Shown here in pieces: positions 58,101 through 64,000 of a DNA stretch of 64,000 nucleotides. A program made the position numbers and the translations under genes. Every line of letters begins with the position of its first letter. The stretch's first letter is position 1. The DNA lies in NCBI GenBank assembly GCA_021732215.1, contig JAKFVL010000010.1, forward strand, positions 169,121 to 233,120. Reading direction: 5' to 3'. The notes beneath the pieces were generated by a model. That model did no database searches. It was given only the letters and a program-made list of their open reading frames with translations, and had not been told where the DNA came from. The DNA is from Hyphomicrobiales bacterium (GTDB lineage Bacteria; Pseudomonadota; Alphaproteobacteria; Rhizobiales; Xanthobacteraceae).

Positions 58101-61100
58101 ATCAACCTGACCTACACGGTGCGGGACTTCGACGGCGATACCGCGACCGGCACGCTCGCAGTCAACATCGACGACGATATCCCGGTTCTGGGCGCAGCCA
58201 GCTCCGGTCTTTTTGTCGATGAGGACGGCCTGACCGGGCTATCGACCGGCAACAACGACAGCGCGACCGGCGACGTCACCGTGGTGAACGTCAATGGCGA
58301 CACGGACAACAATGAGTCCACGGTCAACGGCGCGTTGAACATTTCGTGGGGCGCGGACAGCGTCGACACTGGCGCAGATACGGGCGGCGCGAGCACGTCC
58401 TACGTCCAGGACCAGCCTAACGGGCAGGGCGACCGCAGCGTCACGTTCACCAATGCCAGCGTGGCGGTGACTGGTGTCGCGTCGCTGACCTCGCAGGGCG
58501 AAACCGTCAGCTATTCGCTGAATGCCGACAAGACAGTGCTGACCGCGACCGCAGGCATGCGCACCGTGTTCCAGGTGTCGCTGTCCGACGACGGATCGGG
58601 CCGATTCCGCTTCACGCTGCTCGATCAACTCGATCACGCGCCGGGTGCGAACGAGAACGATATCGGCCTGTCGTTCAACTTCACCGCCACCGACTCCGAC
58701 GGCGACGCCGTCAACGGCAGCTTCTCGATCGGCGTCGATGACGACGTTCCGGTGGCCAATACCAGTGGCCGCGTCAGCGGTCGTGTCGATGAGGACGATC
58801 TGAGCGCCGGCGCCGGCGACAACTCGACTGGCATTCTCGCGGAAGGCATCGGCCCGTCGGACTCCACCACGGACAAGGTGACCTTCAGCGCCGCGACGCT
58901 CGCAAGCCTCGTCAGCGGCATCGGCGCGGACGAGCCCGGCCAGGTTGGTCTGGTGTCGTCGTTTGCGTCCGGGACCGCTGTGAAGGACTCCGCAGGCAAC
59001 GACGTCAGATCCCACGGCTTCGTCGTGAAGTATGCAGTCGTCGGTAGCGACGTGGTCGGCTTCGCCGATGCGAATGGCAACAACGTTCGTGACAGCGGCG
59101 AGAATGACGTATTCCGCCTGTCGCAAGATGCAAGCGGGACGATCACATTCGACCTGCAGGACCAGATCGATCATCCGCGGGCGTCGGGCGACGGCGGCGA
59201 ACTGACACTCAACCTGTCTGCTGCGCTGCTCATCCGGGACTTCGACGGCGATACCGCGCCGGTTGGAAGCGCTTCGTTCACGATCGTCGTCGAGAACGAT
59301 ATTCCAGCGGGCACGACCGCGACGGTCACTGTTGCAGTTGGCGAGGATACGCTGAGCACCAGCGCTGCGCCGCCGGCCGATTTCACCAACGGCATACCGG
59401 ACGCAGGCGATCCGAAGACGGATGAAGCAACCTTCACCAACGCTGCATTGCAGACGCTGGTGTTGCCCGGCGCCGACGAGCAGGCGGTGTTCTCTCTCAA
59501 CACGACGGTGCAGGGACCGCTGCTGACCAGCCTTGGCGAAATCGTGACGTCTCATGGCGCGACCGTTCGTCTCGGCTCCGACGGAACGAATGTCATCGGT
59601 TATGTGAACGGCGTTGGCGGCAATAACCTGGTCTATGACGCCGGCATCGATCGAATCGTGTTCCAGATCACCGCAATCGGCGGCGGAGACTTCCGCTTCG
59701 ATCTGCGCGACAAGATCGACCACATCAGCGACACGACGGGACTTGGCTCGCTGGGCGAAGACGGCACGCTGGTGCTCGATCTGTCGCGCGCCCTGGTCGC
59801 GACCGATTTCGACGGCGATACCGTCAATCTCGGTCTGGGTTCAATTCTGGTCTCTGTCGAAAACGACATTCCGACCGCAGGCGTCTCGACCGTCAATCTC
59901 GACGAAGACGGCTTGACCAACGGCAATCTTGGCGGTCCGGACGATTTCAATCCGGCCACCAACGGCCCGACGACGGCGACCGGCACGCTCAACATCAACT
60001 TCGGCGCCGACGGAAGCGCGGGCACCGGCGCAGTCCAGTTCCAGACGGGCATTGTCACTCTGCCGAACAACACGTTCTCGGTCGGTTCGGCGACTGCGAC
60101 CAGCATCGTCATCCAGCAGAACGGCGTCGATGTTCTGCAGATCAGCCTCACGGATACGGCAACCGGCGCCTATTCGGTAACGCAGTTGCGCGCCATCGAC
60201 CATCCGACGCTGGACGGGCAGGCGGGGGACAACACCGAAAACAACCTGCAATTCACTTTCAACTATCAAGCCACCGATTTCGACGGCGACACCGCCAACG
60301 GTTCGTTCACGATCGACATCGACGACGACACGCCGATCGTGTCCGCCAGCGGCACCGTTCCGACGGTGACCGTCGATGAAACCTTCCTCGCGACCGACAG
60401 CACGGCAAACTTTGGCGCATTGTTCTCGGCGCAATACGGCGCCGACGGTCCGGGAAGCCAGACCTACACGCTCAATGCCATTGCCGGGCCTTCGGGCTTG
60501 ACCGATACGCTCACGGGCCAGTCCGTCGTCCTTTCGGTCTCGGGCAATCAGGTTTTCGGCAAGACCACTGGCGGTCTCACTGTCTTCGTCGTCAGCGTTG
60601 ATGCAAGCGGCGTGGTGACGCTCGATCAGCAGCGTTCGGTGGTTCATGGCGATCCCACGAATGCCGACGAGTCCACGAGTCTGTCCGCCGCCAACCTCGT
60701 CACGCTGACGGCAACCGTGACAGATCACGACGGCGACAGCGCGTCGTACTCCATCGACATCGGTCAAAACCTCATCTTCAGGGATGACGGCCCGACGCTC
60801 GACAACAAGATTTGCCTTGTCAGCGGCGCCGGGCTGCCGCAAGGCGCCGACGCCTCCGATCTGCTGTATGCAATCACGCCGGGCGTCGGATTGACCGTCG
60901 AGGTCACCGGGATTGTTCAAACGGCCTCCAATCACAATTCGCTGGGCTATTATTTTGCCGACGCCAGCGGCAATCCGATCAGCGGCGCGATTCTCGCCGA
61001 CTGGGCCGGGAATCCGTCCGGCGAAAACGCAACGCTGATAATTGCTCCCGGCTCGGTGCCTGCGGGCGCGGCTATGCTCGGCTTCTTCCTGGTTCCGGAC

Positions 61101-64000
61101 GGCGATACGCAGAATCCAAATCTCAACGACGCAGACGCGATCACCTTCCAGCTTGTCAGCGGACAATGGCAGGCGTTCGACAACGGCGTTCAACTGGCGA
61201 CGAGCCAGGGCTCGATCTTGTTCTCCGACCGGCGCTTCAATCCGGGTGCAGTTGACAAGGAACGCGGCCCGACCAATCCGGGCGACCTTGAAGCCAATTT
61301 CGAGGACGTGATTGCAGGCAGCGATAACGACTTCAACGATGTGCAGTTCAATGTCGAGGTCTGTGCGACCTCGAGCACCGTCGTGGCGATGGTGGATGAA
61401 GACGGGCTGTCGGGCCACAATACGGATGCCAGCCGGCCGGGCGAGGTCCTTGGCAGCAACTCGGCGGTTGCGAGCGGCCCCGCGGGCACGCTGAATGCGC
61501 TGGTGAATTTCGGTGCGGATGGACCGAACGCAGTGGCGTTCCAGGTCGTGGCCGCCGGAGCGCCTGTCGTTCTTGCCGGACTGACATCGAACAACGAGCA
61601 GGTTCTCGTGGTGTCTGACGGCGTCACTGTTCGCGGCTATGCCGAAAGCGGCAACGGCACGGGATTCAGCGCGGGCGATCGCGAAATCTTCACCCTGACT
61701 GTCGGCGGCAATGGCTCCTATACGTTTACGCTCAAGGACCAGATCGATCATCCGGCCTTGAACGGCGTGACGGGCGACAACAGCGAGAATGTGCTGACAA
61801 CGCCGATCGATCTGTCGGCCTTCGTACGGGCGGTCGACGGTGACGGCGATTCAATTCCGCTCGGCGCGGGCGCGCTGGCTTTCAACGTCCGCGACGACAT
61901 TCCGATCCAGAATTCGGGCACTGTGCGCGGCGACGTCCACGAAGACGCGCTTACGCTCGCCAATTCGTCGGGACAGTCGGATGGCAATGAAGAAACCGGT
62001 CAGACCTCTGTCGCGACCGGCACACTTGCGCCGCTGTTCTCGGTCGGCGTCGACGAGCAGGGCACGTTCTCGATCAATCCGAGCTTCGCGAGCCTGCCTG
62101 TTCTCACCTCGAAGGGCGATGCCGTTCTCTACTCGCTTTCCGGGAATACCCTGACCGGTTACACCGATCCGGACTCGAACGGCGCCGATCGCACCGTGTT
62201 CACGCTGCAGGTGCTGGCGAACGGCACTTACACCTTCACCCTGCGCGACCAGATCGATCACATTCCGAATTCGCCCGCGAACAACGATACGCAGACTAGG
62301 ATTCTCGATTTCACCAGCGCGATCCAGTTCACGGACCGGGATGGCGACACGCTCACTCTGAGCGGAACGCCGACGGCCACCATCGTCAATACCGCGATCA
62401 ATCTGCAGCAGGGCAATTATAGCACCTACACCGTCGGCGGCGTGACGTTCGACGGCTTGGAGTTTACCGGCGCCACCGCGCACACATTTACCAACGGCAA
62501 CAACGGCGATTCGTTCAACGTATCGGGGCAGGGCGTTGGCATCGGCAACAACCAGATTCAGGATAACGAAGGCTTCATTGTCTCGCGTCCGGGGACCGAT
62601 GCGATCAGCTTCACGATCAACGGCAATGCAACGGGTACGATCACCTGGGAGGCCTATCTCGGCGGCGTGCCGGCTTCAGGCAATACCGGCTTTGCGACCG
62701 GCTCGCTTGCGGTTCCGGGCGACGGCGGCCTCGTCAGCATCGATCCGCCCGGAAACTTCGACCACATCATCATCCGCTTCGATCTGGGTGGTGGCGACAA
62801 GATCCGTGCAGAGAATTTCTTCTATTCAACATCGACGATCACATCCGGCGGCGTGTTCACCATCGGTGTCGAGGATGATATTCCCGTTGCGCTCAATGGC
62901 AGCGGCACGATCAGCGGTGTCTTCGAGGACACGCTGACCGGACTGTCGGTCGGCAATCCGGAAGGCGGCAGCCAGCCAACCAGCGTGACGTTTGGCGCAG
63001 CCGAATTGAGCGCGGCTGTGGCGGTCGGTGCGGACGAAGAGGCGACGTTCTCGTTCAATCTGGCTGCGGACAATGCGTCCGCCGGCGTGTCGTCGAAGGG
63101 ATCGGCGGTTCATTTCGAGTTCGGCACCGAGTCCGGCAACGACGTCGCGAGCGGCGTGTCGGCCGATGGCCGTACTGTGTTCAAGATCGTCAGCAACCCC
63201 AATGGAACCTACACCTTCACGCTGTTCGACCAGGTCGATCATGCGACGGGATCCGGCGACACCAGCGTGGTGTCGGTCAATCTGGCCGCGCTCTTCCGTG
63301 CAACTGATTTTGACGGCGACAGCGTCAATCTGTCGGGATCGCTGACAATTTCGATCCAGAACGACGTTCCGACCACGAGCGGCAACGCGACCGTCGTTGC
63401 TGATGAGGACAATCTGCCGAGCGGCGCGAACAATGTTCAAGCCGGTGACGATGCTCAAGCAAACCTCGCAGGCACGCTGAACTTCAGGGTTGGTGCGGAC
63501 GAGCCGGCGACCGTCGGCTTCTCCTCGATGCATAACACCGCCGTCACCAATACGTCCGGTATTGCGGTTACTGCGGATGACGTCGCGCTGCGATACTTCT
63601 GGAATAGCGCGAACAATACGCTCTATGCGTCTTCGGACGTCACCAATGCAACCACCGCCAGCAATACGGCTGCTTTCCGTATTCAGGTCACCGACACGGC
63701 CACGGGGGCGTATCAGTTCGCGCTGGTTCGAGCGATCGATCATCCGGGGCATGACGATCTGTCGACAACGGGAACGGTCGAAACCGCGTTCGAAGACAAT
63801 ATTGCGATCAACCTGACTTACACCGTCAGGGATTTCGATGGCGACACCGTCACCGGATCGTTGTCGATCAATATCGACGACGACGCTCCGACGGCTGTGG
63901 CGGAGGCTTCGCAGAACGTCGCCGAAGGTGCGACGGTGACGGGGACGCTGGACTTCGTGGCGGGTGCTGATGGCGCGTCGGTGACGCATGTCAACGGCAC
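51765..64000 (+). CDS. Giant type I-secreted repeat adhesin (partial, runs off the window)
   Basis: One frame stays open from ATG 51765 (AGGAG 8 bases before) to the last base, giving at least 4078 residues. The protein is rich in Asp, Gly, Thr, Val and Asn and poor in Cys and Lys. It consists of an N-terminal module (1-125), about 20 tandem repeats ending in D-x-D-G-D...DDxP or ENDxP, a DUF4114-like insert (about 3017-3200) and a second insert (about 3541-3696). The last bases start a VCBS-type unit (VAEGATVTGTLDFVAGADGA). Repeats resemble T1SS-143 / DUF5801-type units of RTX adhesins, which bind calcium and mediate surface attachment. The RTX nonapeptides and secretion signal expected at the C-terminus lie outside. 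Exact family assignment needs a profile search. Confidence 0.9.
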   Translation, partial: MNGPFRVAQATTGVQSAGKPPTRTVKISKPFAEQSVTVPLSFDGTVKVDFSSIANEKITLVHVGEKLIILFDNKSSITLEPFFDSTGKPLDRITVEVSPGRDLTGTEFAALFPVTEDQSVLPAAGTGNGNAQASGANFSEAGVDPLSTPNPLDLLGQEELPNFVINDQLNQAFIDDTPTAGANTAIAFDEDALTGGNLGGIGDLDPATNGPISLTGTLAFTFGLDGAGTVLLLGTGAPAGFTYTLSGNGTVLTVSQIQDGVSVNVLQITLTNTVSGNYTITQLNAIDHPAGVNENNLPFQFAYRVTDSNGTFVDGVLNLSVNDDTPTVTANAPITFDEDALGGNLGGIGDFDPATNGPITATGTLAHSYGADGEGSTVLVGTGAPAGFTYTLNGDGTILTVSQVQGGVSVDVIRITLADTTSGNYTIEQLHAINHVPGLNENDRSFTFSYRVTDHDNDVVTGSLSLTVDDDTPIAVTPRGEGEGNEEFVQSLVLYVQEDALTNANSNNQSVGNSEGGFQTVTATVTAAALSSFVSFGADQPGTFSLNPGVSDPAGLTSKGDAVVYSVVGNTLTATAGGRVVFTIVDDGAGNFTFTLKDQLDHLPNDSGGGDFETLQFNIADVFLATDSDGDSVPLDGPIFVVVENDVPLALSGTVNLGTVYEDGLVTGPGVLSDGNPEGGAQPVTATITAAQLGNLVSGGADEALTFALNDLVGNPSGLTSQNVAVTYSVVGSTLTASAGGRTVFTIVDNGNQTFTFNLKDQVDHLPLADGGGDAETLTINLASAFKATDFDGDSVALNGALNLTIENDVPIQLSEAAVSGTVYEDGLTNANSGNQSVGNPESGHTTTVITGTLSSLVDVGADEAGSFSILQAPGGLPVLTSNGAPVLYSVSGNVLTAYVNNGAVNGYQTSDREIFTLEVQTNGSYTFTLLDQIDHLPNSPANSDTQTLTLNLSSAIQFTDFDGDSITLSGGFNIVVEDDIPILTSSTIARTVDEDDIDTSWSQGTSQNDGSADGSITEDSTGAAYVSGTLSGLVSVGADEPGTFSFSSDAVAKLTALGLFSKETAQGDGENGKPLTYQISAGGPNEVVITGTEPNPQGNPVFSLTLNTVTGAYEFRLFDELIHTVGNGENTDLRSGQPVNSVQASVPYLDLGSIINVTDRDGDTVNLSGRFTVTITDDRPSADIDLQEESVTVDESAGNQADDTTSNSVRSLFAALETSGVVGDDPDAGDNNGGTAGDGAIAYARSSSAVVIDDSVIGADSPPYPHQYTLSISGGAASGLFVTDGSPINLSVNANGLVIGTVSGGTFNGQVAFAIAIDSDGRVSVAQYLSIRHDDRGDPNETNDNGNNVNDALPDDPLTIQQTLSGKIVATLTVTDSDGDQSSDSVNIGDRITFLDDGPSVSSNSTVVLEDDDVPGANGIDGGPNDDDAPQNATGILGHNYGVDGPGSTILTGISLPSGLNLSRVITDNKISVSQVQDGQTILVLEITVDTTTGAYSVVQTNAIDHPDNSGSTENNIEFTVDYRVTDGDGDFASGTLKINIDDDSPEPGFSLQSGKVVVIDETAGLQNSSLPSGSPAGDLNDNDIAPPSPNPFAGVTNPGTPGTGSTLIGAPAYAQSAGPIVNVTPNYGADGPGSTVFTLDLDDGNGTSSGLRTTAGDRAIALFQVNDSLIVGRYDASGGSIGTSDPAAFAIHIDPATGRITVVQYVAIKHDDRGDFDEDNDTGQNVNDAPPDDALTAQQWIINDAITVTVAVTDHDGDTVSRTFDIGNSIVFEDDGPSLSVVATDSASFFVQTQDADTIGSNSDVATASFSGVFTATSSYGADGAGTTTTSYALSLAVSEGTPSGLTIGNVGIRLYINGSGVVTGSTATTEGGINSGNTVFTLSVNGSGVVTLTQFQQIDHLTTDPTPTGSPFADHVAELASNLVRLTQTVTVTDGDSDTITGSAFIDLGGNVRFDDHGPSVTSGSTANVDEDDLTGTFTGNSNVAAGDNLADPSPVTSAGTLQFNAGADTPATVGFAPLSGLPVLDTGGVAVKAGNVALQYFWNAGTNTLYASTDITNLTTATNTAAFSVQVNPSTGAYTFTLLGQVDHPGQDDPGVSGTQTAFEDNIAINLTYTVRDFDGDTATGTLAVNIDDDIPVLGAASSGLFVDEDGLTGLSTGNNDSATGDVTVVNVNGDTDNNESTVNGALNISWGADSVDTGADTGGASTSYVQDQPNGQGDRSVTFTNASVAVTGVASLTSQGETVSYSLNADKTVLTATAGMRTVFQVSLSDDGSGRFRFTLLDQLDHAPGANENDIGLSFNFTATDSDGDAVNGSFSIGVDDDVPVANTSGRVSGRVDEDDLSAGAGDNSTGILAEGIGPSDSTTDKVTFSAATLASLVSGIGADEPGQVGLVSSFASGTAVKDSAGNDVRSHGFVVKYAVVGSDVVGFADANGNNVRDSGENDVFRLSQDASGTITFDLQDQIDHPRASGDGGELTLNLSAALLIRDFDGDTAPVGSASFTIVVENDIPAGTTATVTVAVGEDTLSTSAAPPADFTNGIPDAGDPKTDEATFTNAALQTLVLPGADEQAVFSLNTTVQGPLLTSLGEIVTSHGATVRLGSDGTNVIGYVNGVGGNNLVYDAGIDRIVFQITAIGGGDFRFDLRDKIDHISDTTGLGSLGEDGTLVLDLSRALVATDFDGDTVNLGLGSILVSVENDIPTAGVSTVNLDEDGLTNGNLGGPDDFNPATNGPTTATGTLNINFGADGSAGTGAVQFQTGIVTLPNNTFSVGSATATSIVIQQNGVDVLQISLTDTATGAYSVTQLRAIDHPTLDGQAGDNTENNLQFTFNYQATDFDGDTANGSFTIDIDDDTPIVSASGTVPTVTVDETFLATDSTANFGALFSAQYGADGPGSQTYTLNAIAGPSGLTDTLTGQSVVLSVSGNQVFGKTTGGLTVFVVSVDASGVVTLDQQRSVVHGDPTNADESTSLSAANLVTLTATVTDHDGDSASYSIDIGQNLIFRDDGPTLDNKICLVSGAGLPQGADASDLLYAITPGVGLTVEVTGIVQTASNHNSLGYYFADASGNPISGAILADWAGNPSGENATLIIAPGSVPAGAAMLGFFLVPDGDTQNPNLNDADAITFQLVSGQWQAFDNGVQLATSQGSILFSDRRFNPGAVDKERGPTNPGDLEANFEDVIAGSDNDFNDVQFNVEVCATSSTVVAMVDEDGLSGHNTDASRPGEVLGSNSAVASGPAGTLNALVNFGADGPNAVAFQVVAAGAPVVLAGLTSNNEQVLVVSDGVTVRGYAESGNGTGFSAGDREIFTLTVGGNGSYTFTLKDQIDHPALNGVTGDNSENVLTTPIDLSAFVRAVDGDGDSIPLGAGALAFNVRDDIPIQNSGTVRGDVHEDALTLANSSGQSDGNEETGQTSVATGTLAPLFSVGVDEQGTFSINPSFASLPVLTSKGDAVLYSLSGNTLTGYTDPDSNGADRTVFTLQVLANGTYTFTLRDQIDHIPNSPANNDTQTRILDFTSAIQFTDRDGDTLTLSGTPTATIVNTAINLQQGNYSTYTVGGVTFDGLEFTGATAHTFTNGNNGDSFNVSGQGVGIGNNQIQDNEGFIVSRPGTDAISFTINGNATGTITWEAYLGGVPASGNTGFATGSLAVPGDGGLVSIDPPGNFDHIIIRFDLGGGDKIRAENFFYSTSTITSGGVFTIGVEDDIPVALNGSGTISGVFEDTLTGLSVGNPEGGSQPTSVTFGAAELSAAVAVGADEEATFSFNLAADNASAGVSSKGSAVHFEFGTESGNDVASGVSADGRTVFKIVSNPNGTYTFTLFDQVDHATGSGDTSVVSVNLAALFRATDFDGDSVNLSGSLTISIQNDVPTTSGNATVVADEDNLPSGANNVQAGDDAQANLAGTLNFRVGADEPATVGFSSMHNTAVTNTSGIAVTADDVALRYFWNSANNTLYASSDVTNATTASNTAAFRIQVTDTATGAYQFALVRAIDHPGHDDLSTTGTVETAFEDNIAINLTYTVRDFDGDTVTGSLSINIDDDAPTAVAEASQNVAEGATVTGTLDFVAGADGASVTHVNG
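60807..61370 (+). other. DUF4114-like insert flanked by two cysteines
   Basis: Between the DDGP border at 60783 and the next EDGL unit at 61393 lies a non-repeat domain of about 185 residues. It ends in EDVIAGSDNDFNDVQFNVEVC, the D-x-DFNDV-x-F pattern of DUF4114 domains found in large secreted proteins. It begins at ICLVSG. Cys3017 and Cys3200 bracket the domain; I noticed no other Cys in the parts of the protein I translated in full. Confidence 0.65.
62385..62860 (+). other. Second inserted domain, unidentified
   Basis: After a repeat that ends TDRDGDTLTLSG, instead of the usual border there are about 155 residues with no repeat motif: INLQQGNYSTYTVGG, FTNGNNGDSFNVSGQGVGIG, ISFTINGNATGTITWEAYLG and DHIIIRFDLGGGDKIRAENFF. 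The pattern of strands suggests a beta-sandwich (carbohydrate-binding-like or PEP-CTERM-anchored-like). The repeat series resumes at VEDDIPVALNG (62870). Confidence 0.5.

Larger units (their letters stand above)
52285..63880 (+). repeat. About 20 tandem protein repeats of 145-215 residues
   Basis: Repeat borders (DDTP, ENDVP, DDGP, DDIP and similar) fall near 52287, 52731, 53170, 53695, 54181, 54693, 55290, 55950, 56390, 57090, 57635, 58168, 58735, 59290, 59856, 60320, 60780, 61890, 62870, 63358 and 63873. Each unit starts with an EDGL/EDAL/EDDL motif, has GADE or GADG, a block ending D-Q-(I/V/L)-DH, then DFDGD-type and the border. Subtypes differ: NLGGxxDxxPATNGP units (52290, 52750, 59890); NANSGNQSVGNPE units (53230, 54235, 61930); and the FWNxxxNTLYAS type (57640 and 63370), which are each other's closest match. 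Confidence 0.85.

Noticed and set aside
51765..64000. CRISPR array or DNA tandem repeat
   Set aside because: The repeated units are 440-650 bases, coding, diverged in DNA sequence and conserved in protein motifs. There are no short identical repeats with unique spacers.

Overview
The window looks like the chromosome of an alphaproteobacterium of the Bradyrhizobium / Rhodopseudomonas / Afipia group (Nitrobacteraceae). This is inferred from high GC, the characteristic protein variants (a class I PHA synthase, a Suf cluster headed by an extra cysteine desulfurase, a rhizobial-type RhlE tail), and intergenic palindromic repeats of a style common in that group. No rRNA gene is present, so the genus is not settled. 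Nearly all of the first 50 kb is ordinary core genome. I see no transposase, integrase, phage gene or CRISPR array.

Layout. 0-4.1 kb: tyrS and anmK diverge, followed by a glutathione S-transferase with repeat-decorated promoter and an alpha/beta hydrolase. 4.36-11.3 kb: a complete Suf iron-sulfur cluster assembly locus (cysteine desulfurase, sufB, sufC, sufD, sufS, sufT, sufA). 11.4-22 kb: a TfoX-N protein, a diguanylate cyclase, RhlE helicase, a secreted caspase-like protein, an FAD monooxygenase, two tandem SDRs and parE. 22-33.8 kb: DedA, a secreted metallo-beta-lactamase-fold protein, a PaiB-like gene coupled to argC, MAPEG, phaC, a lipoprotein, then aminotransferase-hom-glpX-GNAT-HAD. 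33.8-42.1 kb: recJ, a second caspase-like gene, cell-wall enzymes (MltB-type transglycosylase and an amidase), an AhpD-like protein and a third caspase-like gene. 42.1-50.7 kb: efp diverging from epmA-epmB (EF-P and its lysyl-modification enzymes), small envelope proteins, an HdeD-type membrane protein, a chemoreceptor, a cyclase-family hydrolase and an FAH-family hydrolase, then tRNA-Glu.

51.8 kb to the end: one reading frame stays open for more than 12 kb and runs off the window. It encodes a giant, Asp/Gly/Thr-rich tandem-repeat protein (at least 4078 residues) resembling type I-secreted biofilm adhesins. It has a distinct N-terminal module ending in a PAAG sequence (a candidate LapG-type protease site), about 20 repeats of 145-215 residues in several subtypes, one inserted DUF4114-like domain flanked by two cysteines, and one inserted beta-rich domain that I cannot name. 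Its short leader can form two mutually exclusive hairpins.

The most interesting items are this adhesin and its leader, three separately placed secreted caspase-like proteins within 27 kb, a compound triple palindrome between hdeD and the chemoreceptor gene, and paired 12-bp direct repeats over the GST promoter. Four intergenic palindromic elements of three kinds are also recorded. All functional claims rest on motif reading; no database search was run.
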